Source of the DNA: Gnetum montanum
Lineage: Eukaryota > Streptophyta > Gnetopsida > Gnetales > Gnetaceae
DNA length: 55,914 nucleotides
Assembly: GCA_015680685.1 (NCBI GenBank)
Contig: MNCI01029653.1
Location: forward strand, 42,962 to 98,875
Reading direction: 5' to 3'
A program made the translations under genes and the position numbers. The notes below the pieces were generated by a model. That model did not search any database, was not told where the DNA came from, and saw only the letters and a list, made by a program, of their open reading frames with translations. Within the stretch, counting starts at the first letter, position 1, and each line of letters starts with the position of its first letter. Shown here piece after piece: positions 21,840 to 35,100 of this stretch.

Positions 21840-22382
21840 AGGAAAAGAGTTGATCCTAGAAGTCCTCTCATCTATTTACAGATTGTTGGGAATGAGCAAT
21901 GCAAAGCCCTTCTTAACTTAGTTTTTGGAGTTAATATGATTTCTCACAAAATGTACAATGCCTAGAACCTACCTCCTCTTAAGAAGAGCAACATCCATTT
22001 AGAACTATTAGATTAGTCCATTACTATTCCATTGGAACTACTAGAAGATATTATGACCACTATCTATGGGTGGTCTTAACCCATCAATTTCCTAGTAAGA
22101 AAAGTTAACAATTGCAAGGGGAAATTTCCAATCATTATGGGAAAGGCTTGGTTGAGCATTGTTGATGCAAAAATGGACATTACGGATCTTTCCCTAGAAA
22201 TTTTTAAAGAAAATGCATTCAGAAAGATTGAGAAGAAGTGTGTTCCATGCATCACATACAACAATATAGGGTGTGACTGCATGCAAAAACTCCAGTCCAT
22301 GAAAAGAGCATTCATTTTTGCATGTAAGAAGTGTCTAAATAAGGAAAATATTCAAAGGTGTTTGTATGCAATAGCTATAAAA
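21840..22382 (+). pseudogene. Element C protease
   Basis: Retroelement aspartic protease that would cut Gag-Pol. The expected start of the domain, ALLDLGASVN in Athila elements, reads ALLNLVFGVN here, so the catalytic Asp and Gly are lost. The downstream signature is good: MISHKMYNA, LEDIMTTIYGW, FPIIMGKAWLS (family: PIILGRPFLA) and AKMDITDLSLEIFKENAF. It lies between the gag tail and RT in the pol frame series. It is inactive as it stands. It has no counterpart in A or B. Confidence 0.82.
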
Positions 22383-22583
22383 TAGGAGGGTACCCAATGG
22401 CTGACAGCTAATCTTGGAAGTAACAAACTGTGCATGGAACTTGATGAGAGTTTGACATGTGCCTATATTAAAAGCATGGATGAACTAGAGCAAGTTCATC
22501 ACCAATTCTCTAATGATGCAAATGATGATACCAATTGGGGAGAGTTGGAAATCCCTAAAAAATTTTAACAAAATCCCTTAGAG

Positions 22584-25393
22584 TTGAAAACTCTACCTAC
22601 TAGCATGGAGTATGCATTTTTGGAAAATGGTAAGCTAATAATCATCAATGTCAATCTTGCTTCTAAACATAAACTAATGTTATTGAAGGTGGTCAATGAA
22701 TGGCCAATTACCTTTGCTTGGTCCTATCCTAAACTCATAGGGATTCCTAGGATATGCCAAGATTGTATCTACACTAATTTGGCCATGAAGCAAAAGAGTA
22801 ATCTGTAGGAGTGATTGAATCTCAAATTGAATCAGATCATCAAGGAGAAAATCAAACAACTCTTCAAGGTAGGGTTTATCAATTCCATTGTGGATAGTGA
22901 GTGGGTTAGTCAACTCATGATTGTGCCAAAGAAAGGGGGAAAGTGGTGGGTCTACCTCAACTTCTTGCTACTGAACATGGTGAAATTCAAAGATTACTTT
23001 CCATTGTCCTTTGTGGATCAAGTGTTGGAAACTATTTCTGGGCATTGCTATTATAGCTTCCTGGATGGTTATAGTGGCTATAACCAAATCTAAATCACAC
23101 TAGAGGATCAAGATAAAACAACATTCATGAGTCCCTAGGGGACTTTTGCATATCCAAAGATGCCTTTTGGTCAATGTAATGTTCCTACAACATTCCAATG
23201 CTTAGCCTTGGGCAGTTTTTAGTAACAAATTGGTTGTGGGGTGGAAGCCTTCATGGATGACTTCTCCACCTATGGTGCCACATTTGAGCAAGCCTTATAT
23301 TACCTTAAGTAAGTGCTTAAAATATGTGTGAAGATAAATCTTCAACTCAATTAGCTATAAAAGCCATCTGATGGTCTAGGAGGGCATTGTACTGGGGCAC
23401 AAAATTTCTCAAGCAAGGATTGAGGTGGACCCTAAAAAGATAAGGATCATCCAAGGAATAACTAGCCAACTGGAAACTGTTAAAGATGTTTGGTCATTCC
23501 TTGGACACACTTGCTACTACCATCAATTTATAAAAAATTTCTCAAAAATTGCAAGACTGTCATTCAAGCTAATAAAGAAAGATGTTCCATTCATCTAGAC
23601 TAAGAATGTGAAAATGCATTCTAGACCCTCAAGTAGAAGCTTGTAGAGACTCCAATCCTAGGAGCACCTAAATGGTTCAAACCATTTCATATCATGACAT
23701 ATGCATTGAATTATGTCTTGGGAGCTATTCTTACATAGTTGAATGAAAAGAAACATCCATATTACATCCACTATGCAAGTCAAAGCATTATGGGTACACA
23801 ATTGAATTACATCACAATGGAAAAAGAACTAATCGCAATGGTGTACACTCTAGAAAATTTCAGATACTATGTGCTCAAATATAAAGTGTTTGTGCACACT
23901 AACCATAGTGTAATTTGCTTCCTTATGAATAAAATAATGGTGGGTCCTAGTATCATATGGTGGTTGGTGACCTTGCAGGAGTTCAATCTTACAATGGTAG
24001 ATCAAAAGGGGACTGAGAATGTGGTTGCTAATCACTTGTCTCGATTATGATGGGATAACAAAGAGGAAAGCCCTCTCTTTGATCAATTTCTTAATGAACT
24101 CCTCTTTATAGGTGTAATAAATGAACAAGTTCCCATAGAACCAAAATATTATGATAGCATCCTCACATATGTTCTCACTCGAGAGATGCCACAAGATCTA
24201 GACTACATGAAGAAACAAAAGTTTCTTCATTAGGTCAAACACTTCATGGAAATTAATGGACAACTATACAAGGTGTGTGTTGATGGCCTAACTCTTTAGT
24301 GTGTACCTGATGCTAATCAACTATGTGTTCTTCATAATGCTCCTAAAGGTCCTTGTGGGGGCCACTATGCTAGGACATGCATGGTCATTAAGATCCTTAT
24401 GGCAAGATATTATTGGCCAACCATCTTCAAGGATGCCCACCAATTGGTCCACTCTTGTAAATGTTGTCAACAAGATGGTGGGATAACCACTCAAATGAAG
24501 GAACCTCAACAATGGATTCAACTACTAGAACCCTTCAACATCTAGGGCATCAACTTTATGGGTTTTATCACGTCCATGTTAAATGGAAAGTGTACATCAT
24601 AGTCACCATTGATTACTACACAAAATGGGTAGAATTAGGACCTATCATTGACTATACATCATCTACTATTGCATGGTTTGTACCAAAAAATGTTGTAAGC
24701 AAGTTTGTGGTGCCACATGCATTCAATTTTGACAATGGAACCCATTTTATAGGTACCACTTTTTGCAAGCTCATGCAATGCTTAGGGGTTAAACATAAAT
24801 TAATAACACCCTATCATCCCCAAGCCAATGGTCAAGCAGAGGTTACTAATAAGGAGATTATAAAGATCTTAACAAAAACCATTAACAAGTATAGGAGAGA
24901 CTAGAGCATAGAACTCAAAGATGCCCTCTAGGCCTACCACTCAATATGGAAACTCCCTATAGGCTACTCTCCTTATGAGCTAGTGTATAGAAAATTGCCA
25001 ACTCTTTCTATTTGATCCAGGCTTCATACACTTTCAATAGCATGTGACCTTGACCTTGACTTAAGTCTAGCACAAAAAGAAAGATTAATGAATCTCAACC
25101 TGCTAGACAAAAATCAATTAGTGGCCCTATCATATAACAAGTTGCACAAGGCATTTAACAAAAAATTCCATAACCTTAGAATTAAGAAAGTCAAATTTCA
25201 ACTAGGAGATAAGATCCTCTACTAGAACCCCACACATGTGCCACAACGAACCAAGTTTCAAACACTGTGTGAAGGCCCTTATATTATTTTCAAAACATTT
25301 TTTTCTAAGGTCATGTTGATCTATAGACTTGAGAGCCCAAACAAAAAGCAATTGGTCAACACACAAGTCAAACCTTTTCATGAACCCAAGTAA
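22584..25393 (+). pseudogene. pol: Element C pol: RT, RNase H and integrase
   Basis: Reverse transcription and integration enzymes. RT: NEWPITFAWSY, IKQLFKVGFINSI, SEWVSQLMIVPKKGGKWW, HCYYSFLDGYSGYNQI (about 23043-23092), GTFAYPKMPFGQCN and the active site FMDD (23250-23261). These are typical of the Athila branch. RNase H (about 23640-24050): YASQSIMGTQLNYITMEKEL and ENVVANHLSRL. Integrase: HHCC-like zinc site (VLHNAP, GGHYA, CKCCQQ), a first catalytic segment GINFMGF where GIDFMG is expected (Asp to Asn), DNGTHFIG, and HPQANGQAEVTNKE carrying the Glu. It ends KPFHEPK at 25393. No archaeal-type second RNase H or chromodomain was seen. It has multiple stops. Confidence 0.9.
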
Positions 25394-27504
25394 GCTAGTG
25401 GAAGCAACGCCTTAATAGATGGACAATCACAATCAATCTTTCAGATCTCCTCCTTTCAACTTAGTCACAAGGGAGATGGTCATCCATGCTAACCATTATA
25501 GTGGCTTCTCAATTTTTCATCTTTTTTTTTCACATTTTTTGTTTTATACTTTGTAATTTTTCCAAATTTTTATTTTAAAACATCGTTAGTACATTTTATC
25601 TTTCTTAAATATTTTATAATTTATTTTATATTTTTCCCTTATTTTGGTGTGAATTTTCCTTGTTTTTTAATAAAATTTTTTTATTGCCAACAAGACATAG
25701 TGAAGCTATAGCTAGTTACTAATAGTGCCTTGTACTTAATGTTTTTGATTGTTAATGTCATGTTTCTATTTTTGGATTTTGATGACTGATAACTAAGACT
25801 AGTTTCTTTTTCATGAAACAAGTAATGAGTCCATGTCATCCACCCATCCACAAACTCTATGGTTTTCCTTGTTTTGGGAATATGAGGTCCCTTTTTCATT
25901 AATAAAACTTTAACAAACTTGTAACCTTGGTATTTTTCAAGCTTGAAAAAGATTCAAAGGTTTGAAAAAAGTGTCTTTAAGGGGATTCAATACTCTTTGT
26001 ACCTAACTACTTGCTTGAGTGCATCTATGTTTTCGTGGATTTCTTACCATTCTGTGTCAACCAATAACAAGAAGTTGAATAAAGTCTTTACATGGTGTGG
26101 TTCCCATCCAAAAATTCCAAAACAAAAAAAAAATGATAGGAATTTAGAGCACACCCCTTAGACAAAATAAATGGGCTACAAGCACTAGTTATGGAACTAG
26201 AAAGACATGTTACCCATGCCTAAAGGTCCCCTCTAACTAAGGTCCTTTCTCACTTCCTGCTTTTCTTTTCTTCTCAAATAAGAAATGGGGGTTGTCTATA
26301 GAAGCATTCTTGTCTCTTAAGGACGTGGAGTGGTCCTAAAGTGATGATGCAAAGTCATTGAAAGTGGTCGGTTTTGGTCTAGACTAAGGTTGGACTTTAT
26401 TGGTTCATTTAACTATGAAACTAACAAAGGACTTGATATGACCATGATTGGGACATCCATTCCATTCTCTATAACATCCATCAATGTTCTCCATAACTCA
26501 CCTCACTACCAACTTTCATGTTTTTGTTTCATGTCTTAGTTTGATGTGTTAAAATTCCTAAATAGATTCTTTGGGTTTGATCCCTCACTTTTCGTAATCA
26601 TTAATCAATTATGGGACCCACAGACTCCTTAGTTGAGAATATGCAAGGGTAAAAAGGGGCATGTGTCACTATGGAGAGGACCCACTTGCATATCTTGTGG
26701 TTTGATTAGTTAAGCTCCCTAATCTTAGATGTTGCTGCAATCAAATCTTTTGTGCATTCCATCATGCATCCAACTATGTGCTCCTTAAGGCATTCTTCTT
26801 AATCAAATCTCATTCTCAAATCATTTCCCCATTTTTGAAACTTCAACACCCTCTTCTAATATTTTCATCATGTTCTTGGCTTTTCAAGCTTCTATTTGAT
26901 CCAATTTTCATTCAAAAACTCCTTGTTTTTCATTACTTTTGATAAAGTCAATGATGGTCAACAGTCATGTTAACTAGGCCCAGTCAACATGGTTGACTAC
27001 ATCGATTCAACCCCATCAACTAAGCCCAGTCGAAGCTACACAAAAATCCTATAAATACTACCCAACACTGTGAAATTTTTTATCATTTTCTTCAAAACAA
27101 AAGGTAAGTTTTTCCAATTTTTCAGAGCCCATAACTTTCATACCATTTGACCAAATCACCTTGTTCTTTAATCCTATAGCTACTAAAGGTAAGCTCTTCA
27201 TTGTGGGGACCACAAACCTTTAAGGTTTTTTGATGAAAATTTTTTAAAATTTTTCTAACTTACCTAAAGGGTTAATGAATAGAATAATATTAAACCATCA
27301 ATTTTTGAGAGTTTAACCCTTCCAACAAACTCCAGTAAATGTAAAATTAATTATTAATATTAAAATAAGAATAAATTAATGTCAAAATAATCAACCAAGC
27401 CATGATCACAACTTATTCAAGTGTAACTACCCCAAGAGATAAGGTATCCTAATTGTTTCAAGTTACACATTAAATGCTAACCCTTGGTCATGTTGTGATC
27501 ATAG
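25394..27504 (+). other. Element C spacer between integrase and ORF2
   Basis: 2.1 kb without recognised genes. T-rich runs lie at 25500-25690. Homologous to the gag-ORF2 spacers of A and B at least around gaggacccacttgcat (about 26675). It carries the ORF2 promoter candidate (26940-27057), then possible 5' splice sites AAGGTAAGT (27104) and AAAGGTAAGC (27189) and a 3' site CATAG at 27500-27504 next to the ATG. Confidence 0.65.
26940..27057 (+). promoter_or_regulatory. Element C internal ORF2 promoter candidate (LTR-like)
   Basis: TTAACTAGGCCCAGTCAAC, CATCGATTCAACCCCATCAA and CTAAGCCCAGTCGA, then AATCCTATAAATACTACCC with TATAAATA at 27050-27057. The C LTR has GTCAACTGGGCCCCATCAAC, CCCATCGATGCA and TTTCCTATAAATATGC in the same order. 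The ORF2 ATG is 448 bp downstream of the TATA box. The motif matches this element's LTR and not those of A or B. Confidence 0.6.
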
Positions 27505-29917
27505 ATGGCACCAAGACCAAAATAGTCATAGGAAGGAGGACCATTACAAAAAAGGGACAAATGACCCAAAGCTAGAAGGGAATGACAGGAACAAGCCCAA
27601 GAGCAAGCAGCAAAAACTCATGCAATGGGACCTCTTCAGGAGGAGCCCAAAGTGGAATCTATTCAACAGATTCTCAAAGAAGAGGTTGCAATTGAACAAT
27701 CCCAAAGAGAAGAGGCACCAGGGCCCATACCAAGACTTGAGGTCACCTTAACACAAGCCTACCTTGACATGATTGGGCCTCATGATGTCCAACACTCAAT
27801 TCTCCAAGAATTGAACTTTGGACCATTCTTGAAAAATACTCCACTAGAAGTCAAAATGTGGTTGCAAAACTCTCCCATATGACCAATCATCACTTCCAGT
27901 GGAGAGTGGTACATGGGAGAGACATATCTCTTCTAGAATAGTAGAAAGGCAAGATCCACTATGAGAATCAAGGACATCCAGGTGTCCTACTTGGTGGAAG
28001 CTATTGCACAGGCTCTTGGTCTACCTGATTCTAGCACCCATTTGGCAAAGATCTCCATGCATGCAAACATAGAGGCAAAAAGGGAGTGGACCCAATAGTG
28101 TTATAAGGTTGACCATAAGGAGTTTAGCATGCTCACATTGGCAGAGCACATATACTTCAAGATAGCAACTTATCACCTCAATCCAATGATGAGGCCCAGC
28201 AAGATGACTGCTTTCTCCACCCAAGCATGTGCCACTTTAAGTATAAAATTTCCTATTAACCTTTCATATTTAATATATTTGAAGATAGAAAAGCATTTCA
28301 AAGAAAATGAACGTGGAAGGAAAACCCTGAAATTTTCATGCCTTATCAAAAAACTCTGTAAGAGGACAAGGATAGTTTGCTATATGAATGACATAGTCAA
28401 GCATACTTCCATCACCTCTTGGTCTAAGATGATGAAAGAAAAGACCCCTTCCATGTCTAAAGAAGAGAAGCAGCAACCGCCACCTCCATCACCCACTTAG
28501 GAAACAATGTTGAAGGCCCACATAGCCATTGAACAACTGCACGAAATCCAATAGCAACTCTTACAGAGTAGGAGTAGTAAGTTGGAACAAGTGGTGGGCA
28601 TCCATCTATGTACCATCCTACAATGAGTCACCTCAATGAAGTAGCTTGAATAATCAGTTAGATGAAGGGATGTAGGCCAATATTCTCAGCCCACAAAACA
28701 TAGCTACCTACAAGCTCGAATCTTAGTGCTCAAGAAGTAACAATATCTCTCTCACAATAACAACAACTTCCAAAAATCTTTGGAAATGTCGCTACCTTTT
28801 TAGTATGCTTGGAGGAGGGTGAGGGGGAAACTATCTTGCTGATGCAACACCAAGGGTAGGAGACCACGATAGAAGTGGTTACTAATCAAATCATAGAAGT
28901 ACTAAACACACTTGTGAGGCATGTACCACATGCTTTTGCACTCAAAGATGTGTAGACATCCACAAGGACTATTAGTAGCCAATTGAGTGCAACCCAGCAT
29001 GAGGAATTGCTAGACCAACTGGTGGGAACTAGGCAATTGATTCTAGATATCTTTGATTTTCTTGGTAATATCACTACAACCTAGTAGAAGCTACTTGAAG
29101 CAAAGGGCAAATGCATCATTCTAAAAGGGCAACTCAAAATGGCTCAAGCACAAAACCTATGCTTAACCCTAAAGGTTGCTAAATTAAGAGCCCATCTTGC
29201 TAATCCCGCACTCCTCAACCCTACACTAACAATCAATCAAGCTTTTCAACAGCTTCAAGATAGACTTAAACAAGTTAAGGTGGGGATAGGGATGGATATC
29301 TTTGACTAGTCTATGGCTGAGGCCAAAGCATATTTAGTTCAGAAGGACTTGGTCTAGATGCACCTAAAGAATGAGATGTTAATTGTAGAAAATCATCACC
29401 TAAATAATGTTAATGTGTATAAATAACAAATGCAAGAATTCATCCATTAATAGCAAGAGTAGCTAGCTAGGGTGAACACTAAGCTTTCAAGATTAGAAGT
29501 GAAGAATAAAAATCTCTCTATGGAGGAAGTCTATTCCTTACACCAAAAATATACAATTGAGATTGCCACCTAGAAAAATGAGGCTCTCAAATTTAAGAGA
29601 GTCAAGAATCACTATAGAGATAAGTTTGGCCTATAGAAGGAAGTTAATGAAAAACATATCCAAATGGCTAAGGCAAAATTCAATGAGATCCTCCAGTAAC
29701 TCCAGCAAGGAAAAAAGATGTGGCAATCTATCATTAATGGGATAGATGCCTACAACAAAGTGAAGATCCACATAAAGGAGTTGTAGATTGAAGAGAAGAT
29801 TGAATATATGAAGCTTGCCAGTCTCCAATATGCAAACCTAGCAATGTTGACTACTAGACAACCGTAGTCAAAGTTAAAGAATCAGGTGGCCAGTTCGTAC
29901 TTGCTGTATGAGGTAGN

Positions 29918-30195
29918 NNNNNNNNNNNNNNNNNNNNNNNNNNNNNNNNNNNNNNNNNNNNNNNNNNNNNNNNNNNNNNNNNNNNNNNNNNNNNNNNNNN
30001 NNNNNNNNNNNNNNNNNNNNNNNNNNNNNNNNNNNNNNNNNNNNNNNNNNNNNNNNNNNNNNNNNNNNNNNNNNNNNNNNNNNNNNNNNNNNNNNNNNNN
30101 NNNNNNNNNNNNNNNNNNNNNNNNNNNNNNNNNNNNNNNNNNNNNNNNNNNNNNNNNNNNNNNNNNNNNNNNNNNNNNNNNNNNNNNNNNNNNNN
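29918..30195. other. Assembly gap (278 N)
   Basis: Run of N inside C ORF2, just left of the D insertion. Apparent reading frames across it are artefacts. A further single N is at 48367 in the right LTR of D. Confidence 0.99.
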
Positions 30196-30225
30196 CACCA
30201 CAAGGAAACCAAGAAAAAGCTTGAA

Positions 30226-30230
30226 ACTGC
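30226..30230. other. Target site duplication of D, left copy
   Basis: ACTGC; the right copy at 48511-48515 is ACTAC, one transition different. Removing D and one copy joins KKKLE and TTNAKLKVLRA in frame, in line with KLEVENSKLEVVKA of A ORF2. Confidence 0.8.
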
Positions 30231-31853
30231 TGTTGTAACCAAAAACCTCGATTGCTAGAATAAAAAAACCAAGGATCCTCAATGCAAGTAATTCCCAAAC
30301 CTCAAATCCCTAAGGCCTCTATAGTAGAAATGGGATTTGAGGCACCCTGACCTATCTAGTAAATCAACCAGGGACTTAGGAAATGCAAATCATGGAAATC
30401 TAAATAAATATAAATAATATACAAATAATAAATTTATTTTTGAACACAAAACTCAAAACTTAAAACTTTATTGAGAAAAGAATAAAGAATAAGTTAGAAA
30501 AATGTATGCAAATGATGCCTAGATGAGCAAAAAGAAGGTTCACTTGTGCAAGAGTTCAAAGCTTGTTGAAGCCAAAGTGTTCTCTAGGTGCTAAGCCACT
30601 CTTGATGTTATCAAACCTTTATTTGTTGTTGTAACCTTGCATCTTCCATTTGGGTCACTACTAGGGGGGATGAGAAAGGTGGAATATTTGGATGCCAAGT
30701 TGCTCGATGCTGGGTTTGAAATCCCATCAATGCAATGTTAATGCCAAAAATCCACCAAATCTCAAGGCCTCACTGCTTCCATGTTGGAGTTCAAGAGGAT
30801 GCAAGTATGAAAACTTGCAAGAGCTCTTGAGTTCCTAAAAATGTCATAATGTGAAATTGTAAAAAATGGCTAAACTTTGGTGAGAATTGCTTGTCAAAAA
30901 TTACTAAAACTATTAAAAATTGTTGAACTGCCAAAGTACTTGTGTATCAAAAATTGTTGAACTTGTCCGAAACATGGAACCTCTCAACGATGTTGGAGGC
31001 TGGCTTTTATAGGACCTTTGGCCATGAATGGGCTACAAATTATCCATGATTTGGTTGCAAATTATCTATGAAATGGTTGCAAATTTAGCTAAAAATGCCT
31101 GAAAATTTAGGTGAGATGAGTGCCCAAATTTGGAGGGTTACTATACATAGTAAGTGTTTCCCCCCATGGTCATTCCATTTACTATAAATAGTAATCAAGG
31201 CACACCTTCCATACTAGAGATGAATCTTCCATGTTGAGTTCTCCACCATGCTTGTTGAAGTGGTTGGTCAATGTTGAAGTGCATGAATTGATGAATTTTA
31301 CTCCTTGTGACTTCCATGCTAAGGGATTGAATTTTCCACACTAAAGGGAAATTTTCCAAGCTAGGGGAAAATTTTATAAGCTGGGGGGAACTTTCACATT
31401 AGGGGAAAACTTTGCAAGCTAAGGGGGGAGTTTCCAAGTTGTTCATTTGGTCTACATGTTGAATGAGGGAATGTTTCCAAGCCCCTCACCCTTCCACACT
31501 AGGGATAGGTGAGATCTACACCCCCCCCACCGCCCCACCCCCTCCCATGTAGGTGTTTCTAGTGTAGAAAAATGCATACCCCTCATAAAACCCATCAAAT
31601 TGCCTTTTTTGAAATTCCAAAAGGCATTTTTAACCTCTCCAGTCACAAATATAGAAACTAGGTGACTTTTTTCACTTGGGAAATGAGGATTGGACCATTT
31701 ATAAGGCATTTTTTAGTCCTAAAAGTATAATTTGAAATTACCCATTGTGGGTTACAATTTTCACATTTACAATGAAATTTTTCCTTGGGTTTCATGGGTT
31801 GAAAGTTGCATGATGAAGATTGGTTATAACATGCAAAATTTTGTGGTGTTTCA
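30231..31853 (-). repeat. Element D 3' LTR
   Basis: 1623 bp. On the element strand it begins TGAAACACCACAAAATTTTG and ends GGTTACAACA. TATA box CCTATAAAAGCC at about 31004-31015. The U3 has short repeats such as TTTTCCCCTAGCTTGGAAAA (31320-31440). Matches 46799-48510. Confidence 0.9.
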
Positions 31854-32104
31854 ATAGACCCTCTTTATTGGTGCCTAGATGATTGAGCCAAGAGGCACTA
31901 ACAAATAATACAAAATACCATTGAATATTATAACACTACAATGCATATAGGCCACATGAGAATTAGGCTATCCAAGTCACCAATATTGCTAATTTAAGGT
32001 CGTGGTAGGCCATGGCACCAATTTAAGGCCCTAGCAAGCCATGTTGCCAGTTTAAGGTTATAGTAGACCATTGAAAGCAAGCTCTCTTGTTAATGATCTA
32101 TCAA
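31854..32104 (-). other. Element D region between pol and 3' LTR
   Basis: The minus strand has the purine tract AAAGAGGGTCTAT (31854-31866) directly before the LTR. At about 31985-32065 there are three copies of a 28-bp unit (plus strand GCCAGTTTAAGG then a short link then GGCCATG). The same unit occurs at 35815-35905 and 43670-43840. Otherwise nothing. Confidence 0.65.
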
Positions 32105-35100
32105 CTACATGTAGTATGACTTTAGATAGGAAAGATTGATCAAATTAGCCAACTCATTCCCATCCTTGTTGGCTATCCTAAATGCTCCATTCCGGTAGGC
32201 TCTGGTGACAAGAAAGAAACCTTCCCAGTTGGTTGAGAATTTGTCCACATGCTCATGAATGGCCTTGAGGACTAGGTCCCCCTCCTTGATCTTACGCATG
32301 GTTAAGTCATGGTGATGTTGTCACTTCTACCTCTCTCGATAGGGCTCAATGTGAGCACAAGCTTGCATACACCGCTTCTCCACTAAATCCAAGGATGCCA
32401 TCTACAACTTCATACTCTATTCATCATTGATGAGGTTGGTTAAGGCTACAAGAAGTGATGGAACCTACAATTCAAGAGGTAAATTACTTTAGAACCATAA
32501 ACAAGGCTATAAGGGATCATGCTAATTACCATGTTATAAGTTTTTCTATATGCCCATAGTGCATGGACAAGCTGCTCATGCCACTTCTGCTTGCTATTGT
32601 TGAGCATCTTCCTAAGCAAGTTGATGATGGCCTTGTGGCTTGCTTCTACTTATCCATTGGCTTAAAAGTAGTAAGATGATGAGAAAGAATGCTTAATACC
32701 TAGGTCATAAGAGAAATTCTTGGTTTCTTGGCTACTAAATTGAGGTTCATTGTCCATAACTATGGTCATGGGTACACCAAAATGAGCTATAATGTTGTCT
32801 AGGATAAATTTGCAAACTTGTTCAGATGTGGTATTCCTTAGGAGAATAGCCTCAACCCACTTGGTAAAGTATTCAGTTGCAGTGATGATGAAGCTATGTC
32901 TTGTAGAATACTAAGGCATTATGGGTCCAATGATATCCAACCCTCATTGTTGAAATGGCCATGTTATCTGGGTTGTATGTAACTTAGTTGGTGATACATG
33001 TATTAAGTTGCTATATCATTGGCATGTGTCACATCACTTAACCTTTTGCAAGTAGTCATTTTCCATATGGAGCCAATAGTAGCCTAACTGTCTAATCTTA
33101 GCGACCATGGCTTTAGGTCTTATATGTCCTCCACAAACACTTTCATGAATCTCCTCTAGGACTTTTCTGGCTTCAATTTTACCTAAGCACTTTAGAAGTA
33201 TGCCATCATAGGATTGTCAACATAATGTGTTATCACCTAAGATGACATACTACTTCGATCACTTACATATGATGTCCTTCTAAGAAGTAGTCAGGCATTG
33301 TGAGGATTCACCATGCATAAGGTAAAATTTGATATTGTCATACCACTCCTTGGGAGGAGTAGTATGAACAATGACCACAAAGGTATCCTCAACGTTTGAT
33401 GTGATGGGACTAGCATAGTCCACAGTTAAGGTGGGCAACTTGCTAAACACATCTGATGTCAAACTAAGGGCTAATGTTGCAATTGCATCAGCTATGGCAT
33501 TTTCATTTTGAGGTATGTTTTGGATATTAATGTCTATGAATTATTGTAACAACTACTTTCCTAGGTCATAGTAAGGTTGTAAATGCTTAAATTTGCATGC
33601 ATAGTCTTCAGTTACTTGGTTGACCATGAGTTTTGAATTGCCTTTGATAGCTAGGTGTCTAATTTCTAGGTCTTGAGCTACCATTATTCCTCTGATCAAA
33701 CCCTCATATTTTGCTATGTTTTTGGTACATGGAAACCCAAAACAATAGGAAAAGGATTGGATCTCACCAAATGGAAATGTTATGATGGTAGCAGCAACAG
33801 CCCCATGGGTGGTTGAAGTTCCATCAAAGTTCATGACTACCTCATAACCCTTGAGCACTTGGCTAACTATGTTAATGTGTTCATCAAGAAACTCAGGGTC
33901 TATGGCTCCTTGGTCATCAACTAGTGAAAACTATGAGTTGTATAACTATAGCTTGACCTTTTGTTGAGGACTAAGATATGTAATGGAGGTCAAATTTTAC
34001 AATTATGGCTTTCCATCGAGCTATATGACTACTTTTGTACATGTTGATCATTATGGCTCTAAGTATGTTGTTCTTGCAAATTATGTTGACTTAGCTTCTA
34101 AATAGTAGTGTCTCCATTTATTCAAAAATATGACTAGCACTAGATAATACTTCTCCACCTCAGTGTATCGGGTCTCCTGAGCAACTAATGCATGGCTAAG
34201 GTATTATACAAGAATTTCTGCCCTTTCATCACATTTCTAATAGAGTAGAGAGGTAATGGATGTATTAGAGATGGTGAGATAAATGTAAAATGGTTTACCC
34301 TCTTGTGGAGGATAGACTATTGGTGGTTGTATCAACTCTTGCTTAAGGTTTTCAAAGGCTTCTTAGCATTAAGTTGTCCACTCATAATGGACTCCTTTCT
34401 TGAGCAAGTGCTACATAGGCTATAACTTATCCATAAGCCTAGCGATAAACCTACAAATAAACTGCAATCTACCTTGTAATCCCTAAAGCTCCTTAAGGTT
34501 GGTAGGTGTTTCCAATTTGGATATGACCTTAACCTTATTAGGATCTATGTGTATCCCTGCTTTAGAGACTATAAAGCCAAGCATCATACTAGTCTTAATA
34601 CTAAAGACACACTTCTTAAGATTGAGCCTAAGCTTATATTTGAGGCATCATTTAAGCACAAGATCTAGGTCATTGGCATGATCATTGGCTATCTTAGACT
34701 TCATAGCTATGTCATCTACATAATCATTTATCAAACCTAACATGTAATCACCGAAGATGTAGGTCATAGCTCTCTAGTATGTCAAGGCCAAAGGGCATTA
34801 TGGTATAACAAAAGGTACCCCATGGGATCATAAAGGTCATGCTAAGTTGGTGCTCTAGGTTGATTCTAATTTGGTTATATCCCAAGAATCCATTCATAAA
34901 AGACAACAAGGCATGTTTGGCTGTAGTATCGATAAGTTGATCAATACTAGGCAAAAGAAAGTCATCCTTGATAGTTGCTTTATTTAGGTCTCAAAAATCA
35001 ATGCAAATATGAATACTCCCATTTTTCTTAAGAACTACCACTATGTTGGACATCCATTATATGTAATCGATAGCCCTAATGAAACCTGCTTGGTAGAGCT

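Larger units (their letters stand above)
27505..30230 (+). pseudogene. Element C ORF2, 5' part, split by D
   Basis: Same unrecognised gene as in A and B. The ATG at 27505 gives MAPRPK. The globular part at about 27770-28260 includes LNFGPFLKNTP, SGEWYMGETYLF, LVEAIAQALGLPD and EHIYFKIATYHL. A Lys/Gln/Glu-rich coiled-coil region spans about 28500-29900, with LQYANLAMLTTRQP (about 29825) aligned to ANLRYANLVMLIARCP of A. A 278-base assembly gap (29918-30195) hides part of it. The last bases before D (30196-30230) read HHKETKKKLET, matching HKKTLQKLE in A. The gene resumes at 48511 after D. Stops and frame breaks are frequent. Confidence 0.78.

Noticed and set aside
29854-30298. Four reading frames of 112-142 codons on both strands
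   Set aside because: They run across the 278-base N gap, so most of their codons are unknown bases. They are not evidence of genes.
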